Below, in pieces: positions 1 through 6,680 of a stretch of 6,887 bases of DNA. The DNA is from PWVB01 sp964530185 (lineage in GTDB: Bacteria > Chloroflexota > Anaerolineae > B4-G1 > SLSP01): positions 1-6,887 of the forward strand of contig CAZHBB010000142.1 of the NCBI GenBank assembly GCA_964530185.1, written 5' to 3'. The notes under the pieces were generated by a model. It did not search any database. It was not told the DNA's origin and saw only the letters and a program-made list of their open reading frames with translations. The first letter of the stretch is position 1, and each line of letters starts with the position of its first letter. The position numbers and the translations under genes were made by a program.

Positions 1-770
1 ATGAGAAGTTTCTCCAAGATACTTTGTTTGAACTAAAGCATTATTCGACAGGTCATCCTGGGATGGAAGGGAATAGTTTTATCTGGTACTCAAACTATAT
101 GTGGCAAACGGCAGGGATTATTTACATTTTAGCTACATTGGAAATAATACGCGGCATTTACTTGCGATCTAAAAAGGTGATACTGCTATCAGTTTTTCCT
201 CTATTATACTTCAGCTTCATCAGCAGTTTCACAGTGAGAAATGATAGAACATTTCTTCCGATGACACCGCTCATGTTCTTATTGGCCGCCTGGTTTCTCG
301 TGCGTCTACTGAACAGAACCAACTTATTGCATTCAAAAGCTTTGCGTCAACTCTCTACCCTGGCCGTCGCTTGCATTTTGATCGCTGCTCTAATCTTACC
401 AACCTCAAAGACGATTATGGACACTATTCGACTAACAACAGTGGATAGCCGCGAAACCGCAAGGATATGGATACATAATAACTTGCCACCGGGCTCCAAA
501 ATTGCCATCGAGTCGTATTCCCCCTTTGTAGATCCAACCCGGTTTTCCGTCCAAGGCTTTGGGCGAATGATAGACCATGAGCCGGAGTGGTATATTGAGC
601 AAGGCTTCGATTACCTGGTCTTCAGCCAAGGTATGTACGGGCGATTTTATCGCGAGCCCGAAAAATACAGAACCGAAACATCACAATACAACAACCTGTT
701 CAGAAGATTCCATCTTATAATGCTGTTTACTGATGGCGGCTATGAAGTACGCATCTACAAGGTTAAGTAA
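1..770 (+). CDS. Polytopic membrane glycosyltransferase, GT39/ArnT-PMT-like, C-terminal part
   Basis: The reading frame is open through the left edge (first full codon at base 3) and gives 255 residues before TAA at 768-770. The TTG at base 24 is therefore not a real start. Counting residues from that TTG, four hydrophobic segments are visible at about 29-47, 52-70, 83-96 and 109-127. A soluble tail of about 120 residues follows. The stretch VRNDRTFLPMTPLMFLL resembles the RYxLPxxPxLxLLAA segment of GT39-type enzymes, and ARIWIHNNLPPGSKIAIES resembles their usual post-membrane 'aaxWixxnxPpGaxI' strand. Family members transfer a sugar from a lipid-linked donor in the membrane. The donor-binding and catalytic N-terminal loops lie outside the window, so substrate and activity cannot be judged. 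It is clearly richer in A/T than the genes to its right. It could also be a non-catalytic member of the same fold. Confidence 0.75.
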   Translation, partial: EKFLQDTLFELKHYSTGHPGMEGNSFIWYSNYMWQTAGIIYILATLEIIRGIYLRSKKVILLSVFPLLYFSFISSFTVRNDRTFLPMTPLMFLLAAWFLVRLLNRTNLLHSKALRQLSTLAVACILIAALILPTSKTIMDTIRLTTVDSRETARIWIHNNLPPGSKIAIESYSPFVDPTRFSVQGFGRMIDHEPEWYIEQGFDYLVFSQGMYGRFYREPEKYRTETSQYNNLFRRFHLIMLFTDGGYEVRIYKVK

Positions 771-771
771 G

Positions 772-827
772 CCACCCAACAACACCGCGTTGCGGAGTAA
801 CATCGGCTGCAACGTGGTGTTAGGCGG
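772..827. repeat. Imperfect inverted repeat resembling an integron attC site
   Basis: The element begins one base after the TAA of the preceding gene. Bases 781-795 (AACACCGCGTTGCGG) pair with 807-821 (CTGCAACGTGGTGTT): 15 pairs, two of them G-T, around an 11-base loop at 796-806. Its outer ends fit the attC core consensus: ACCCAAC at 774-780 matches RYYYAAC and GTTAGGC at 819-825 matches GTTRRRY. Its position directly behind a stop codon is also typical of cassette recombination sites. Against attC, the long arm shows no clear single extrahelical bases, there is only one copy, and no integrase gene is in view. It could instead be a factor-independent terminator lacking a T-run, or a dispersed genomic hairpin repeat. 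The hairpin itself is certain; the attC reading is an inference. Confidence 0.45.
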
Positions 828-938
828 AACGAACTTACCTCGGCCATGCACTAGACCAGCGCCGCGCCGGTTGCCAATCCGTCGATTTGGGTGGACCATA
901 GAGCCACAACACAAAGCCTTTTAACAGAAAGGAGCGCG
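828..938 (+). other. Non-coding leader upstream of the three-gene operon
   Basis: These bases hold no supported gene. The operon's promoter must lie here or further left. The best I can see is TTGCCA at 871-876 (five of six match to TTGACA), followed about 18-20 bases later by the poor -10 candidates ACCATA (895-900) and CATAGA (897-902). This is too weak to call. A tandem GAACGAAC at 827-834 is noted without meaning attached. Confidence 0.4.
926..934 (+). promoter_or_regulatory. Ribosome binding site fixing the start of the TIM-barrel gene
   Basis: AGAAAGGAG ends four bases before ATG 939. The upstream in-frame GTG at 891 has no such site and would add 16 residues (MDHRATTQSLLTERSA) that do not look like the start of this fold. 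ATG 939 is followed at once by a hydrophobic first strand (TGVSYMG). ATG 939 is therefore preferred. Confidence 0.8.
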
Positions 939-1886
939 ATGCGAACCGGCGTATCATATATGGGACACCACAATCCACAACACCTGGAGACGGACCTGCG
1001 GGAGATGCAGGCGCTGCATCTCGATGACGTCCTGCTGGCAGCGCAGGAAAACGACTTCGTGCACTTCACCGGCAAGCTGACCTTCACACCCAAGATCGCC
1101 AAGGACTACGGGCTGCGCCCCATCGCCATCTTCTGGGGAGCCCTGAACCTCTTCGGCGGTGGCCGCTCCAGCCAGTTCCTGCTAGAGCACCCAGAGGGAT
1201 TCCAGGTCGCCCGAGATGGATCCCACCGCCCCCAGGGCTGTTACGTGAACCCCATCAACGTGGCGCGTATCAAGGAGATGATCGATATCATCGCCGAGCA
1301 CAGGTTCGAGGGCTACTTCGTGGACGAGCCCACGCCCCTGCGCGAGTGCTACTGTCCCTCTTGCCGCGCGAAGTACGAGGAGTGGTACGGAGGCGACCTG
1401 CTCACGGCACCCGATGCACAGCGTGAGGAGTTCCGCCAACGCTGTGTGATCGACTACGTGCAGACCATCTCCGACTACTGCAAAGCCACCCACCCCGACC
1501 TGGAGACGATGTGCTGCGTGATGCCCCACGATAGTGCACTGTGGCAACAAGTGGCGCAGATCCCCACGCTCGACAACCTGGGTACCGATATCTACTGGGT
1601 CAACAACGACCGCGACGTGAGGGAAATGATCCCGCCCATCGAGACATTGACGTCGCTCTGCACCCAGCACGGGAAAGTCCATCACGAGTGGCTCCAGGCC
1701 TGGGGCGTGCGGCGGGGCAAGGAGCACCGCATCCTGAAGCAGGGCAAGATCCTGGTGCAGCAGAACCCCGATGCCCTCTACGTGTGGGCCTGGAAAGGAC
1801 AGATTGGGACGACGGAGACGTGCGATGACCCCGAGACCGCATGGGCCAAGGCGGCCGAGATCCTGAGAATGGCCAAGGAGGCATGA
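939..1886 (+). CDS. TIM-barrel protein, putative glycoside hydrolase of unassigned family
   Basis: The 315-residue protein has no signal peptide or membrane segment, so it is probably cytoplasmic. The order of strands and motifs suggests a TIM barrel of the glycosidase (clan GH-A-like) type: TGVSYMG (3-9), RPIAIFWGALN (60-70), GYFVDEPT (125-132), LGTDIYW (214-220), VHHEWLQAWG (247-256) and YVWAWKGQIG (281-290). E130, after Asp at the end of a strand, and E250 in HHEW are plausible acid/base and nucleophile residues; this is inference from position only. A CYCPSC cluster (C137, C139, C142) directly follows the DE motif. Similar Cys-rich loops occur after the catalytic strand in several putative bacterial glycosidases and may bind a metal. 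I cannot assign a CAZy family. It is the first gene of an operon, one base away from a NagB-like gene, which suggests amino-sugar metabolism. A sugar isomerase or epimerase barrel is an alternative. Confidence 0.7.
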   Translation: MRTGVSYMGHHNPQHLETDLREMQALHLDDVLLAAQENDFVHFTGKLTFTPKIAKDYGLRPIAIFWGALNLFGGGRSSQFLLEHPEGFQVARDGSHRPQGCYVNPINVARIKEMIDIIAEHRFEGYFVDEPTPLRECYCPSCRAKYEEWYGGDLLTAPDAQREEFRQRCVIDYVQTISDYCKATHPDLETMCCVMPHDSALWQQVAQIPTLDNLGTDIYWVNNDRDVREMIPPIETLTSLCTQHGKVHHEWLQAWGVRRGKEHRILKQGKILVQQNPDALYVWAWKGQIGTTETCDDPETAWAKAAEILRMAKEA

Positions 1887-1887
1887 G

Positions 1888-2817
1888 ATGACACGACCCC
1901 TGAGCAAGGTTGCCCCGGATTGGTGGGACTATACCACCCTCGACAGAGAGATATTGGACGATGCGGCTCGACTCAGCGCCGATGACCTGTTGCAGCTCTC
2001 ACGCCCGGGCTTCAAGGTCGTCTTCTACGACACCCTGGAGGACTTCTACCTGGCCGAGGCGCTGGAGTACATCACCGCCTGGATGCAGGCGACCGAGGAG
2101 CAGCCCGCCGGCATCTGCGGCCCCATCGGCCCCACCGAGCAACTGCCATTGGTGGCGCGGCTCGTCAACGAGCTGGAGCTCGACCTGCGCTATGCCCATT
2201 TCTGGGCCATGGACGAATGGGTGGTAGATGGCCAGGCCGTGCCCATCACCCACCCGCTGAGCTTCGAGCGCGCCGACCGCACGCTATGCTTCGACCGCAT
2301 CCGGCCCAAGCTGCGCATGCCGGAGGCAAACCTACACTTTCCCACGACCGATCTGGAGCCGTACAAGGCCAGTTGGAATCAGGCCCGCTGCGTCGTGATG
2401 CAGGGCGGGCAAGGCGAGGTAAAGCACTGGGCCTTCAACGATCCGGTGCGCCGGGAAGGACGCTATAAGGACGCGCCCCCTACTCCGGAGGAGTATCGTC
2501 GCCTGAGCACGCGGGTGGTGGACCTGCACCCTATCACGCTGATCCAGAACGCGCGCACATCGGGCGGCGGTGTGGTGCAGAACGTCCCCAGCCAGGCGCT
2601 GACGGTGGGACCGGTGGAGACGTGGAAGGCCGAGAAGGTCTCCATTTGGCACGCTGGGACTCACGACAACCCCTTCGGCATGCGGCTGACGACGCTCATG
2701 ATCTCCAAGCGGGTGCCCGATAGCGCCGTGCCCATGTCGCTGCTGGCCGACCATCCCAATGTACAGTTCAACTTCTACCGCCCCGGCATTGGCGAGTGCA
2801 CGGTGGAAATGCACTGA
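1888..2817 (+). CDS. Divergent NagB-like glucosamine-6-phosphate deaminase/isomerase family protein
   Basis: This 309-residue protein starts at ATG 1888, one base after the previous stop. AAGGAG at 1875-1880 lies inside the upstream gene, so translation is probably coupled. NagB landmarks appear in order: CGPIGPTEQLPL (77-88, in the place of the phosphate loop LGLPTGGTP), AMDEW (107-111, D109 matching the proton-shuttling D72 of E. coli NagB), HPLSF (122-126), GGQGEVKHWAFNDP (173-186, matching GGVGNDGHIAFNEP) and QALTVGP (236-242). H180 matches H143. D141 is replaced by V178, and E148 is replaced by D185. The first 40 or so residues are additional to the NagB core (E. coli NagB is 266 residues), and the phosphate loop is altered (GPIG for PTGG). 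The fold call is firm; deamination of GlcN6P is not. It may isomerise or deaminate an unphosphorylated or otherwise modified amino sugar. Partners are the flanking putative glycosidase and deacetylase. Confidence 0.85.
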   Translation: MTRPLSKVAPDWWDYTTLDREILDDAARLSADDLLQLSRPGFKVVFYDTLEDFYLAEALEYITAWMQATEEQPAGICGPIGPTEQLPLVARLVNELELDLRYAHFWAMDEWVVDGQAVPITHPLSFERADRTLCFDRIRPKLRMPEANLHFPTTDLEPYKASWNQARCVVMQGGQGEVKHWAFNDPVRREGRYKDAPPTPEEYRRLSTRVVDLHPITLIQNARTSGGGVVQNVPSQALTVGPVETWKAEKVSIWHAGTHDNPFGMRLTTLMISKRVPDSAVPMSLLADHPNVQFNFYRPGIGECTVEMH

Positions 2818-2844
2818 GCGGCCACGCACGGAGGAGACAGAACC

Positions 2845-3615
2845 ATGCCCAAGCGAGCCTTTGCCATCGCCGCACATCCCGACGACATTGAGTTCCAGAT
2901 GGCCGGCACGCTCATCCTGCTCCAGCGCGCTGGCTACGAGATTCACTATATGAATATCGCCAACGGCTGTTGTGGCACCGCCGAGCACAGCAAGGAGGAG
3001 ATCATTGCCATCCGGCGGGAGGAGGCCCAGTCGGCCGCCGCCAGCATCGGCGCGGTCTACCACGAGAGCCTGGTCGATGACATCGCCATCTTCTACGAGC
3101 CCAAGCTGCTGGCCCGCGTGGCCGCCGTCGTGCGCGAGGTCGCGCCCGAGATCCTGCTGGTGCAGTCGCCGCAGGGATACATGGAGGACCATCAAAACGC
3201 CGCCCGCCTGGCCGTGACGGCGGCCTTCACCCGTGGGATGCCCAACTTCATCACCGATCCCCCGCGTGCGCCGGTCTCGCAGCCCGTCACCGTCTACCAC
3301 GCCCAGCCCCACGGCAATCGCGACCCGCTGCGGCACCTCGTCCGGCCCGACATCTTCGTGGACATCTCAGGCGTCATCGCGCTGAAGCGCGCCATGCTGG
3401 CGCACCACCAGAGCCAGAAGGTGTGGCTAGATCGGACACAAGGTATGGACGCTTACCTCGATGCCATGCAGGATCAGAGCCGAGAGGTCGGCACGATGTC
3501 GGGGTGCTTCACCTACGCTGAGGGCTGGCGCCGTCGCCTGCACCTGGGCTTCTGCGATGCAGCCGCAGACCCGCTGGTCGCAGCCCTGCCGGACCATTGC
3601 CTAGAGCGCTCTTAG
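2845..3615 (+). CDS. PIG-L/LmbE-family zinc-dependent N-deacetylase
   Basis: This 256-residue soluble protein starts at ATG 2845, eight bases after GGAGGAG (2830-2836) and 27 bases after the preceding stop, so it is the third gene of the operon. The family signature AHPDD is at residues 10-14, with H11 and D14 as zinc ligands and D13 as the general base. The third ligand is most likely H116 in MEDHQNAA. The C-terminal KRAMLAHHQSQ (181-191) matches the usual KxxAxxAHxSQ helix. The length is normal for the family (about 230-290). PIG-L enzymes remove the acetyl group from GlcNAc-containing substrates, such as GlcNAc-inositol, bacillithiol and mycothiol precursors, and diacetylchitobiose in Thermococcus. 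Next to a NagB-like gene, deacetylation of GlcNAc or a GlcNAc conjugate is the simplest reading. A role in thiol-cofactor synthesis is less likely because no matching glycosyltransferase or ligase is beside it. The family call is very secure; the substrate is open. Confidence 0.92.
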   Translation: MPKRAFAIAAHPDDIEFQMAGTLILLQRAGYEIHYMNIANGCCGTAEHSKEEIIAIRREEAQSAAASIGAVYHESLVDDIAIFYEPKLLARVAAVVREVAPEILLVQSPQGYMEDHQNAARLAVTAAFTRGMPNFITDPPRAPVSQPVTVYHAQPHGNRDPLRHLVRPDIFVDISGVIALKRAMLAHHQSQKVWLDRTQGMDAYLDAMQDQSREVGTMSGCFTYAEGWRRRLHLGFCDAAADPLVAALPDHCLERS

Positions 3616-3636
3616 ACGCTGGTACGCTAAGAGAGC
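3603..3636 (+). other. Small inverted repeats overlapping the deacetylase stop codon
   Basis: AGAGCGCTCT at 3603-3612 is a perfect 10-base palindrome. CTTAG (3611-3615, containing the TAG stop) can pair with CTAAG (3627-3631), extended by GCT (3608-3610) with AGC (3634-3636) across a two-base bulge. This second pairing uses bases 3631-3636, which also form the foot of the larger hairpin downstream, so the two structures exclude each other. No function is shown. Confidence 0.4.
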
Positions 3637-3667
3637 ACCCTTCACCGCTGTGGTGAGGGGTGCTCTC
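3631..3667 (+). terminator. Strong hairpin, probable operon terminator
   Basis: Bases 3631-3646 pair with 3652-3667 over 16 positions with a single G-T pair and a five-base GCTGT loop. It lies 15 bases after the stop of the deacetylase gene, between convergent genes, where a terminator is expected. No T-run follows on either strand (ATGTCGG on plus, TTAGCG on minus). Termination may therefore be inefficient, or the hairpin may act mainly in protecting the 3' end of the mRNA. Confidence 0.65.
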
Positions 3668-3829
3668 ATGTCGGCTGCATCCCTTGAGCGTGGACGTGCC
3701 AAAGAGCGTTTGCGCATGTAGTGCCGTCTTCTGCCAGATACAGAACTATGGAGCAACGACCGCACCAGCAACGTCAAATCACACTGCCAAGCTCGCTCCC
3801 ATGAGCGCACCGCTGTAAGGATCACCTTC
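3668..3829. other. Non-coding gap between convergent genes
   Basis: I see no supportable gene here. A five-pair hairpin (CGCTC 3794-3798 with GAGCG 3803-3807) lies 22 bases beyond the stop of the minus-strand regulator and could help end its transcript, but it has no T-run and is weak. Confidence 0.4.
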
Positions 3830-6649
3830 TTAGGACGCGCGCGGAGATTCTGGAGAGGACAATTCCACGTCGAGCACCTCTGCTTGTGCCGCAAAACGCG
3901 CAGCTTCGTCAAGATTGCCCATCTCGGTATAAAGCCGCGCCAGACGCTTCTGACAAGTTATCGCGGCCCGACGCTGTCCAACCTCTGACAAAAGAGCAAG
4001 GCTCTCCCGATAGGCATGTTCTGCCTCGATGAGGTCTCCTCGTTGGTGAGCGATATCACCGAGGCGGAGGCGCGAAACAGCCATCCCCCAACGGTGGCCT
4101 ATCTCGCCGCAACGAATGTAGCTTTCCTCTAGTATCGCCCGCGCCGCTTCATAGTCTTCCATCTGCACCAGAAGTGTACCGAGATTGATACTAACAATGA
4201 TCCGCCCCATGTCGTGACCGATATAGCGGAAAATCTCCAGTCCTCGTCGCAGAAAAGCCCGTGCCTCTTCCAGTCTCCCCTCTGCTAATGCAACGAGCCC
4301 CAAACCATTAAGACAGAAACCCTCTCCCGCACGGTTGCCGATCTGTCGATGCTCATCTCGGCTGCGGGTGAAGAATGCGCGCGCCTCCGTCATCTTGCCG
4401 GTGAAGCGGGCGATCTCCCCCAGATAGAAGCGACAGTAGGCAGTCTCGGTACGCAGTCCGTGCGCCTCAAAGCGGAGGAGGCATTGCTCCAAGTTGAGCC
4501 GTGCTGTTGAGAGACGTCCCAGGTAGAGCAAGAAAGCGGCGTAGATGCTGAGCAGTTTCCAGCGTAGTAGATCATCGTCACCGTCTCCCTCCTCCTGGGG
4601 CCAACCAATCGTATCTAAGGCCTGTGAGAAGAGACGTACACCATCGAGATAAGAAGCACGAAGGTGGTAGAAGCCTGCCATTCCCAGATACATCTGCTCC
4701 AACAGGGGGAGGTCGCGTTGCTCCAACGCCCACTTCCACGCGGCGAAGAAATTGTCCATCTCGTGAAGCGGGAGTCCCTGTGAAGAGGCCGTCGGACCCT
4801 GAGCGGCAATGTCCTGCTGACGAGCGAGGAGGTCGGCATAGGTACGGGCGTGGGCTTCCCAGACTGTCCCAGCCGCGGCCCCCTCTTCCTGTAGATGCTC
4901 CAGTGCGTATTGCCGCAACAGTGGATGGAGACGATAGTGACCGGTCGGCATACGCTGGAGAAGCGATTTATCCACCAACGCGAGGAGGAGGGAGGGACGG
5001 GCGCCTGTCACACGCGCGGCTTCCTGCGCGCGGAAAGCGGCGGGGAAAACAGCGAGACGACGGAAGACCGTGCGTTCCTCAGTGGAGAGTAACTGCCACG
5101 AATGATCGAAGACGGCCCGAATGCTTCCGTGACGCGGCCGGGCAGCACGGCGCGAAGTGTCGAGGAGATTCAACTGCTGAAAGATCCCACTGGCGATCTC
5201 CTTCAGCGGGAGAAGTCGCACCCAGGCGGCAGCCATTTCGACCGCCAGTGGTAACCCCTCTACCAGGCGACAGATGCGCTCCAGGTGCGGTTGTTCCTCC
5301 GCTGCGACCTGGAAGCCCAACGCCAGCCGGCGCGCCGTCTGGACGAAGAGACGGACGGCGTCTGCGAGTTCCAGGCCGCCAAGGGGATACACCCACTCGC
5401 CTGACAGGTTGAGCCGCTCCCGTGAGGCAACGATGACCTTCACCTGCGGCGCGGCCTGCAGGATACGGTCGAGGAACGGCGCACCAGGGAGAAGATGTTC
5501 AAAGCCATCAAGGACGAGGAGCATTTGCTTGGTGCGGAGGTAAGCGCGTAGTGTCTCCTCCGGCTCCATCTCACCCGTCAAGGGCAGTTCCAGTGACTGT
5601 ACCAACGTTGCCGGGAGGCGTTCTGGCTGGTTCAACGCCTCCAGATCAACGTAATGGACGCCATGGGCAAAATCCGCCTGCCGTTGCCGTGCAACCTCCA
5701 GGGCAAGGCGGCTCTTACCCACACCGCCAAGACCGGTAATGGTCAGCAGGCGGCATTCGGGAAGAGCAAGAAGTGTGGCCAGTTCCTGCAGTTCGTGCTC
5801 CCGTCCTACGAAGGGCGTGGTAGGCGCGGGAAGGTTGGCGCGACGTGGTTCGAAAACGCCTATCCTGATCTGTTCATAGAGCAGCTTTGTCTCACGCCCT
5901 GGTTCCACGCCCAGTCCCTCGGCAAGCAGGCGACGACAAGTCTCGTACTGCGTTAGCGCCGCCTCACGTTGTCCAGAGCGCGCCAGAAGGCGCATCACCC
6001 AGCGATGCGCTGCCTCGTCCCAGGGCTCCAGCGCCAGCAGACGTCGCGCGCAGCTAAGAGCAGTCTCATCCTCACCACGGGCGGCGTACAGCTCCACCAA
6101 CCGGTGGAAGGCGGTGAGGGCACGCATCCGTAACTCCTCCCGTCGTGCCAGTGCCCATTCCTCAAATGCAGGGGCATCCCCAACATAGAAGGAGGCGAGG
6201 AAGCCCTCGCTATGAAGCTCAACTGCTCGACGCAGCGTGTCCAGCTCATCTGTGGGAAGCGGCCTGGCAGAGGACGACGTCAGCCTTTCCAACGTATCGC
6301 ACGCCGAGGAGAAGATCTCCACATCCAGCCAATGGGGGAATGCACGATTGAAGGAGACCATCTCGCGGTCGGCGATGATAGGCGATGCGAAGCCGGGCAG
6401 GACGATCTGATGGCGCAGGTTCCAGAGAGCGCGTCGTAGATTGCGGCGGGCGCTGGCCTCCGGCATGTCACCCCACAGGAGGCCCATTAACCTGTGACGT
6501 GACTGAGGCGCGGGAGTAAGCAGGAGATATACAAGCAAGGCACGGGTCTTCGCCGTTTCCAGATGGACGGGCACACCGTTCAGACGCACGTCATACCCGT
6601 CGAGAAAACGGAGGCACAGTTGGGGTTCATTCGCCGCTACCTCGTCCAC
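3830..6649 (-). CDS. AfsR/SARP-like transcriptional regulator: BTAD + NB-ARC-type ATPase + six TPRs
   Basis: This is a 939-residue cytoplasmic regulator. Residues 11-105 form the OmpR-like winged-helix DNA-binding domain (LCLRFLDGYDVRLNG, LLWGDMPEASARRNLRRALWNLR). The bacterial transcriptional activation domain spans about 108-256 (AVELHSEGFLASF, LGVEPGRET). An AAA/STAND NTPase follows at about 277-500: VGREHEL (281-287), Walker A GLGGVGKS (306-313), Walker B LLVLDGFEHLL (377-387), sensor ASRERLNL (408-415) and GLPLA (465-469). A winged-helix region lies near 515-580. Six tetratricopeptide units of 40 residues follow at 695-930. In the family, ligand or partner binding to the TPRs is thought to switch the NTPase and so DNA binding; the ligand here is unknown. 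GTG 6649 is the only in-frame start after the TGA at 6680-6682 that precedes the first strand, with GGGAG eight bases upstream. It is convergent to the amino-sugar operon and divergent from a small gene. All NTPase motifs look intact. Confidence 0.93.
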   Translation of the reverse strand: MDEVAANEPQLCLRFLDGYDVRLNGVPVHLETAKTRALLVYLLLTPAPQSRHRLMGLLWGDMPEASARRNLRRALWNLRHQIVLPGFASPIIADREMVSFNRAFPHWLDVEIFSSACDTLERLTSSSARPLPTDELDTLRRAVELHSEGFLASFYVGDAPAFEEWALARREELRMRALTAFHRLVELYAARGEDETALSCARRLLALEPWDEAAHRWVMRLLARSGQREAALTQYETCRRLLAEGLGVEPGRETKLLYEQIRIGVFEPRRANLPAPTTPFVGREHELQELATLLALPECRLLTITGLGGVGKSRLALEVARQRQADFAHGVHYVDLEALNQPERLPATLVQSLELPLTGEMEPEETLRAYLRTKQMLLVLDGFEHLLPGAPFLDRILQAAPQVKVIVASRERLNLSGEWVYPLGGLELADAVRLFVQTARRLALGFQVAAEEQPHLERICRLVEGLPLAVEMAAAWVRLLPLKEIASGIFQQLNLLDTSRRAARPRHGSIRAVFDHSWQLLSTEERTVFRRLAVFPAAFRAQEAARVTGARPSLLLALVDKSLLQRMPTGHYRLHPLLRQYALEHLQEEGAAAGTVWEAHARTYADLLARQQDIAAQGPTASSQGLPLHEMDNFFAAWKWALEQRDLPLLEQMYLGMAGFYHLRASYLDGVRLFSQALDTIGWPQEEGDGDDDLLRWKLLSIYAAFLLYLGRLSTARLNLEQCLLRFEAHGLRTETAYCRFYLGEIARFTGKMTEARAFFTRSRDEHRQIGNRAGEGFCLNGLGLVALAEGRLEEARAFLRRGLEIFRYIGHDMGRIIVSINLGTLLVQMEDYEAARAILEESYIRCGEIGHRWGMAVSRLRLGDIAHQRGDLIEAEHAYRESLALLSEVGQRRAAITCQKRLARLYTEMGNLDEAARFAAQAEVLDVELSSPESPRAS
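3860..4567 (-). repeat. Six 40-residue TPR units at exact period
   Basis: Protein units begin at residues 695, 735, 775, 815, 855 and 895, with the last one ending near 930. They share the pattern LG-x-x-A-x7-EA around positions 9-22 and a terminal IG near position 36. The 40-residue period (120 bases) is kept without insertion through all units. The units are well diverged from each other, so this is old protein repetition rather than a recent DNA duplication. Confidence 0.8.
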
Positions 6650-6657
6650 GTCATCGA

Positions 6658-6680
6658 CTCCCGTGTCCCCAACCCTCCTT
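6658..6680 (-). promoter_or_regulatory. Two Shine-Dalgarno-like sequences ahead of the regulator's GTG start
   Basis: On the minus strand GGGAG (6662-6658) stands eight bases before GTG 6649 and is the likely ribosome site. A stronger match, AAGGAGGG (6680-6673), lies 23 bases before it, too far to serve GTG. No in-frame start codon lies at the right distance from this stronger site. Confidence 0.5.

Noticed and set aside
871..902. Sigma-70 type promoter TTGCCA...CATAGA before the operon
   Set aside because: The -35 is acceptable but the -10 matches poorly and the spacing is off, so it was not listed as a promoter.
733..924. Plus-strand ORF of 63 codons spanning the hairpin after the membrane gene
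   Set aside because: It overlaps the end of the membrane gene in another frame and runs through the inverted repeat. The protein sequence looks like translated non-coding DNA.
891..938. GTG at 891 as start of the TIM-barrel gene
   Set aside because: There is no ribosome site before it, while AGAAAGGAG stands just before ATG 939. The extra 16 residues do not fit the fold.
771..938. Integron cassette array
   Set aside because: Only one attC-like hairpin is present, and there is no integrase or second cassette. It is kept as a single-site observation, not called as an array.
1182..1907. Minus-strand open frame (241 codons) opposite the TIM-barrel gene
   Set aside because: It has no motif or ribosome site, and the opposite strand carries a coherent protein with RBS and operon context.
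2332..3336. Long minus-strand open frame (334 codons) antisense to the NagB-like and PIG-L genes
   Set aside because: It is a by-product of high-GC codon usage. The translation is rich in G, H, R and V with no family motif, and it crosses two well-supported plus-strand genes.
3668..3721. Mini-ORF of 17 codons (MSAASLERGRAKERLRM) just after the hairpin
   Set aside because: It has no ribosome site because the hairpin arm occupies that position, it is very short, and nothing else supports it.
4624..5412. Plus-strand open frame (262 codons) opposite the regulator
   Set aside because: The translation is low-complexity, rich in R, P and G, without recognisable motifs, and lies opposite intact NTPase and helical-repeat coding sequence.
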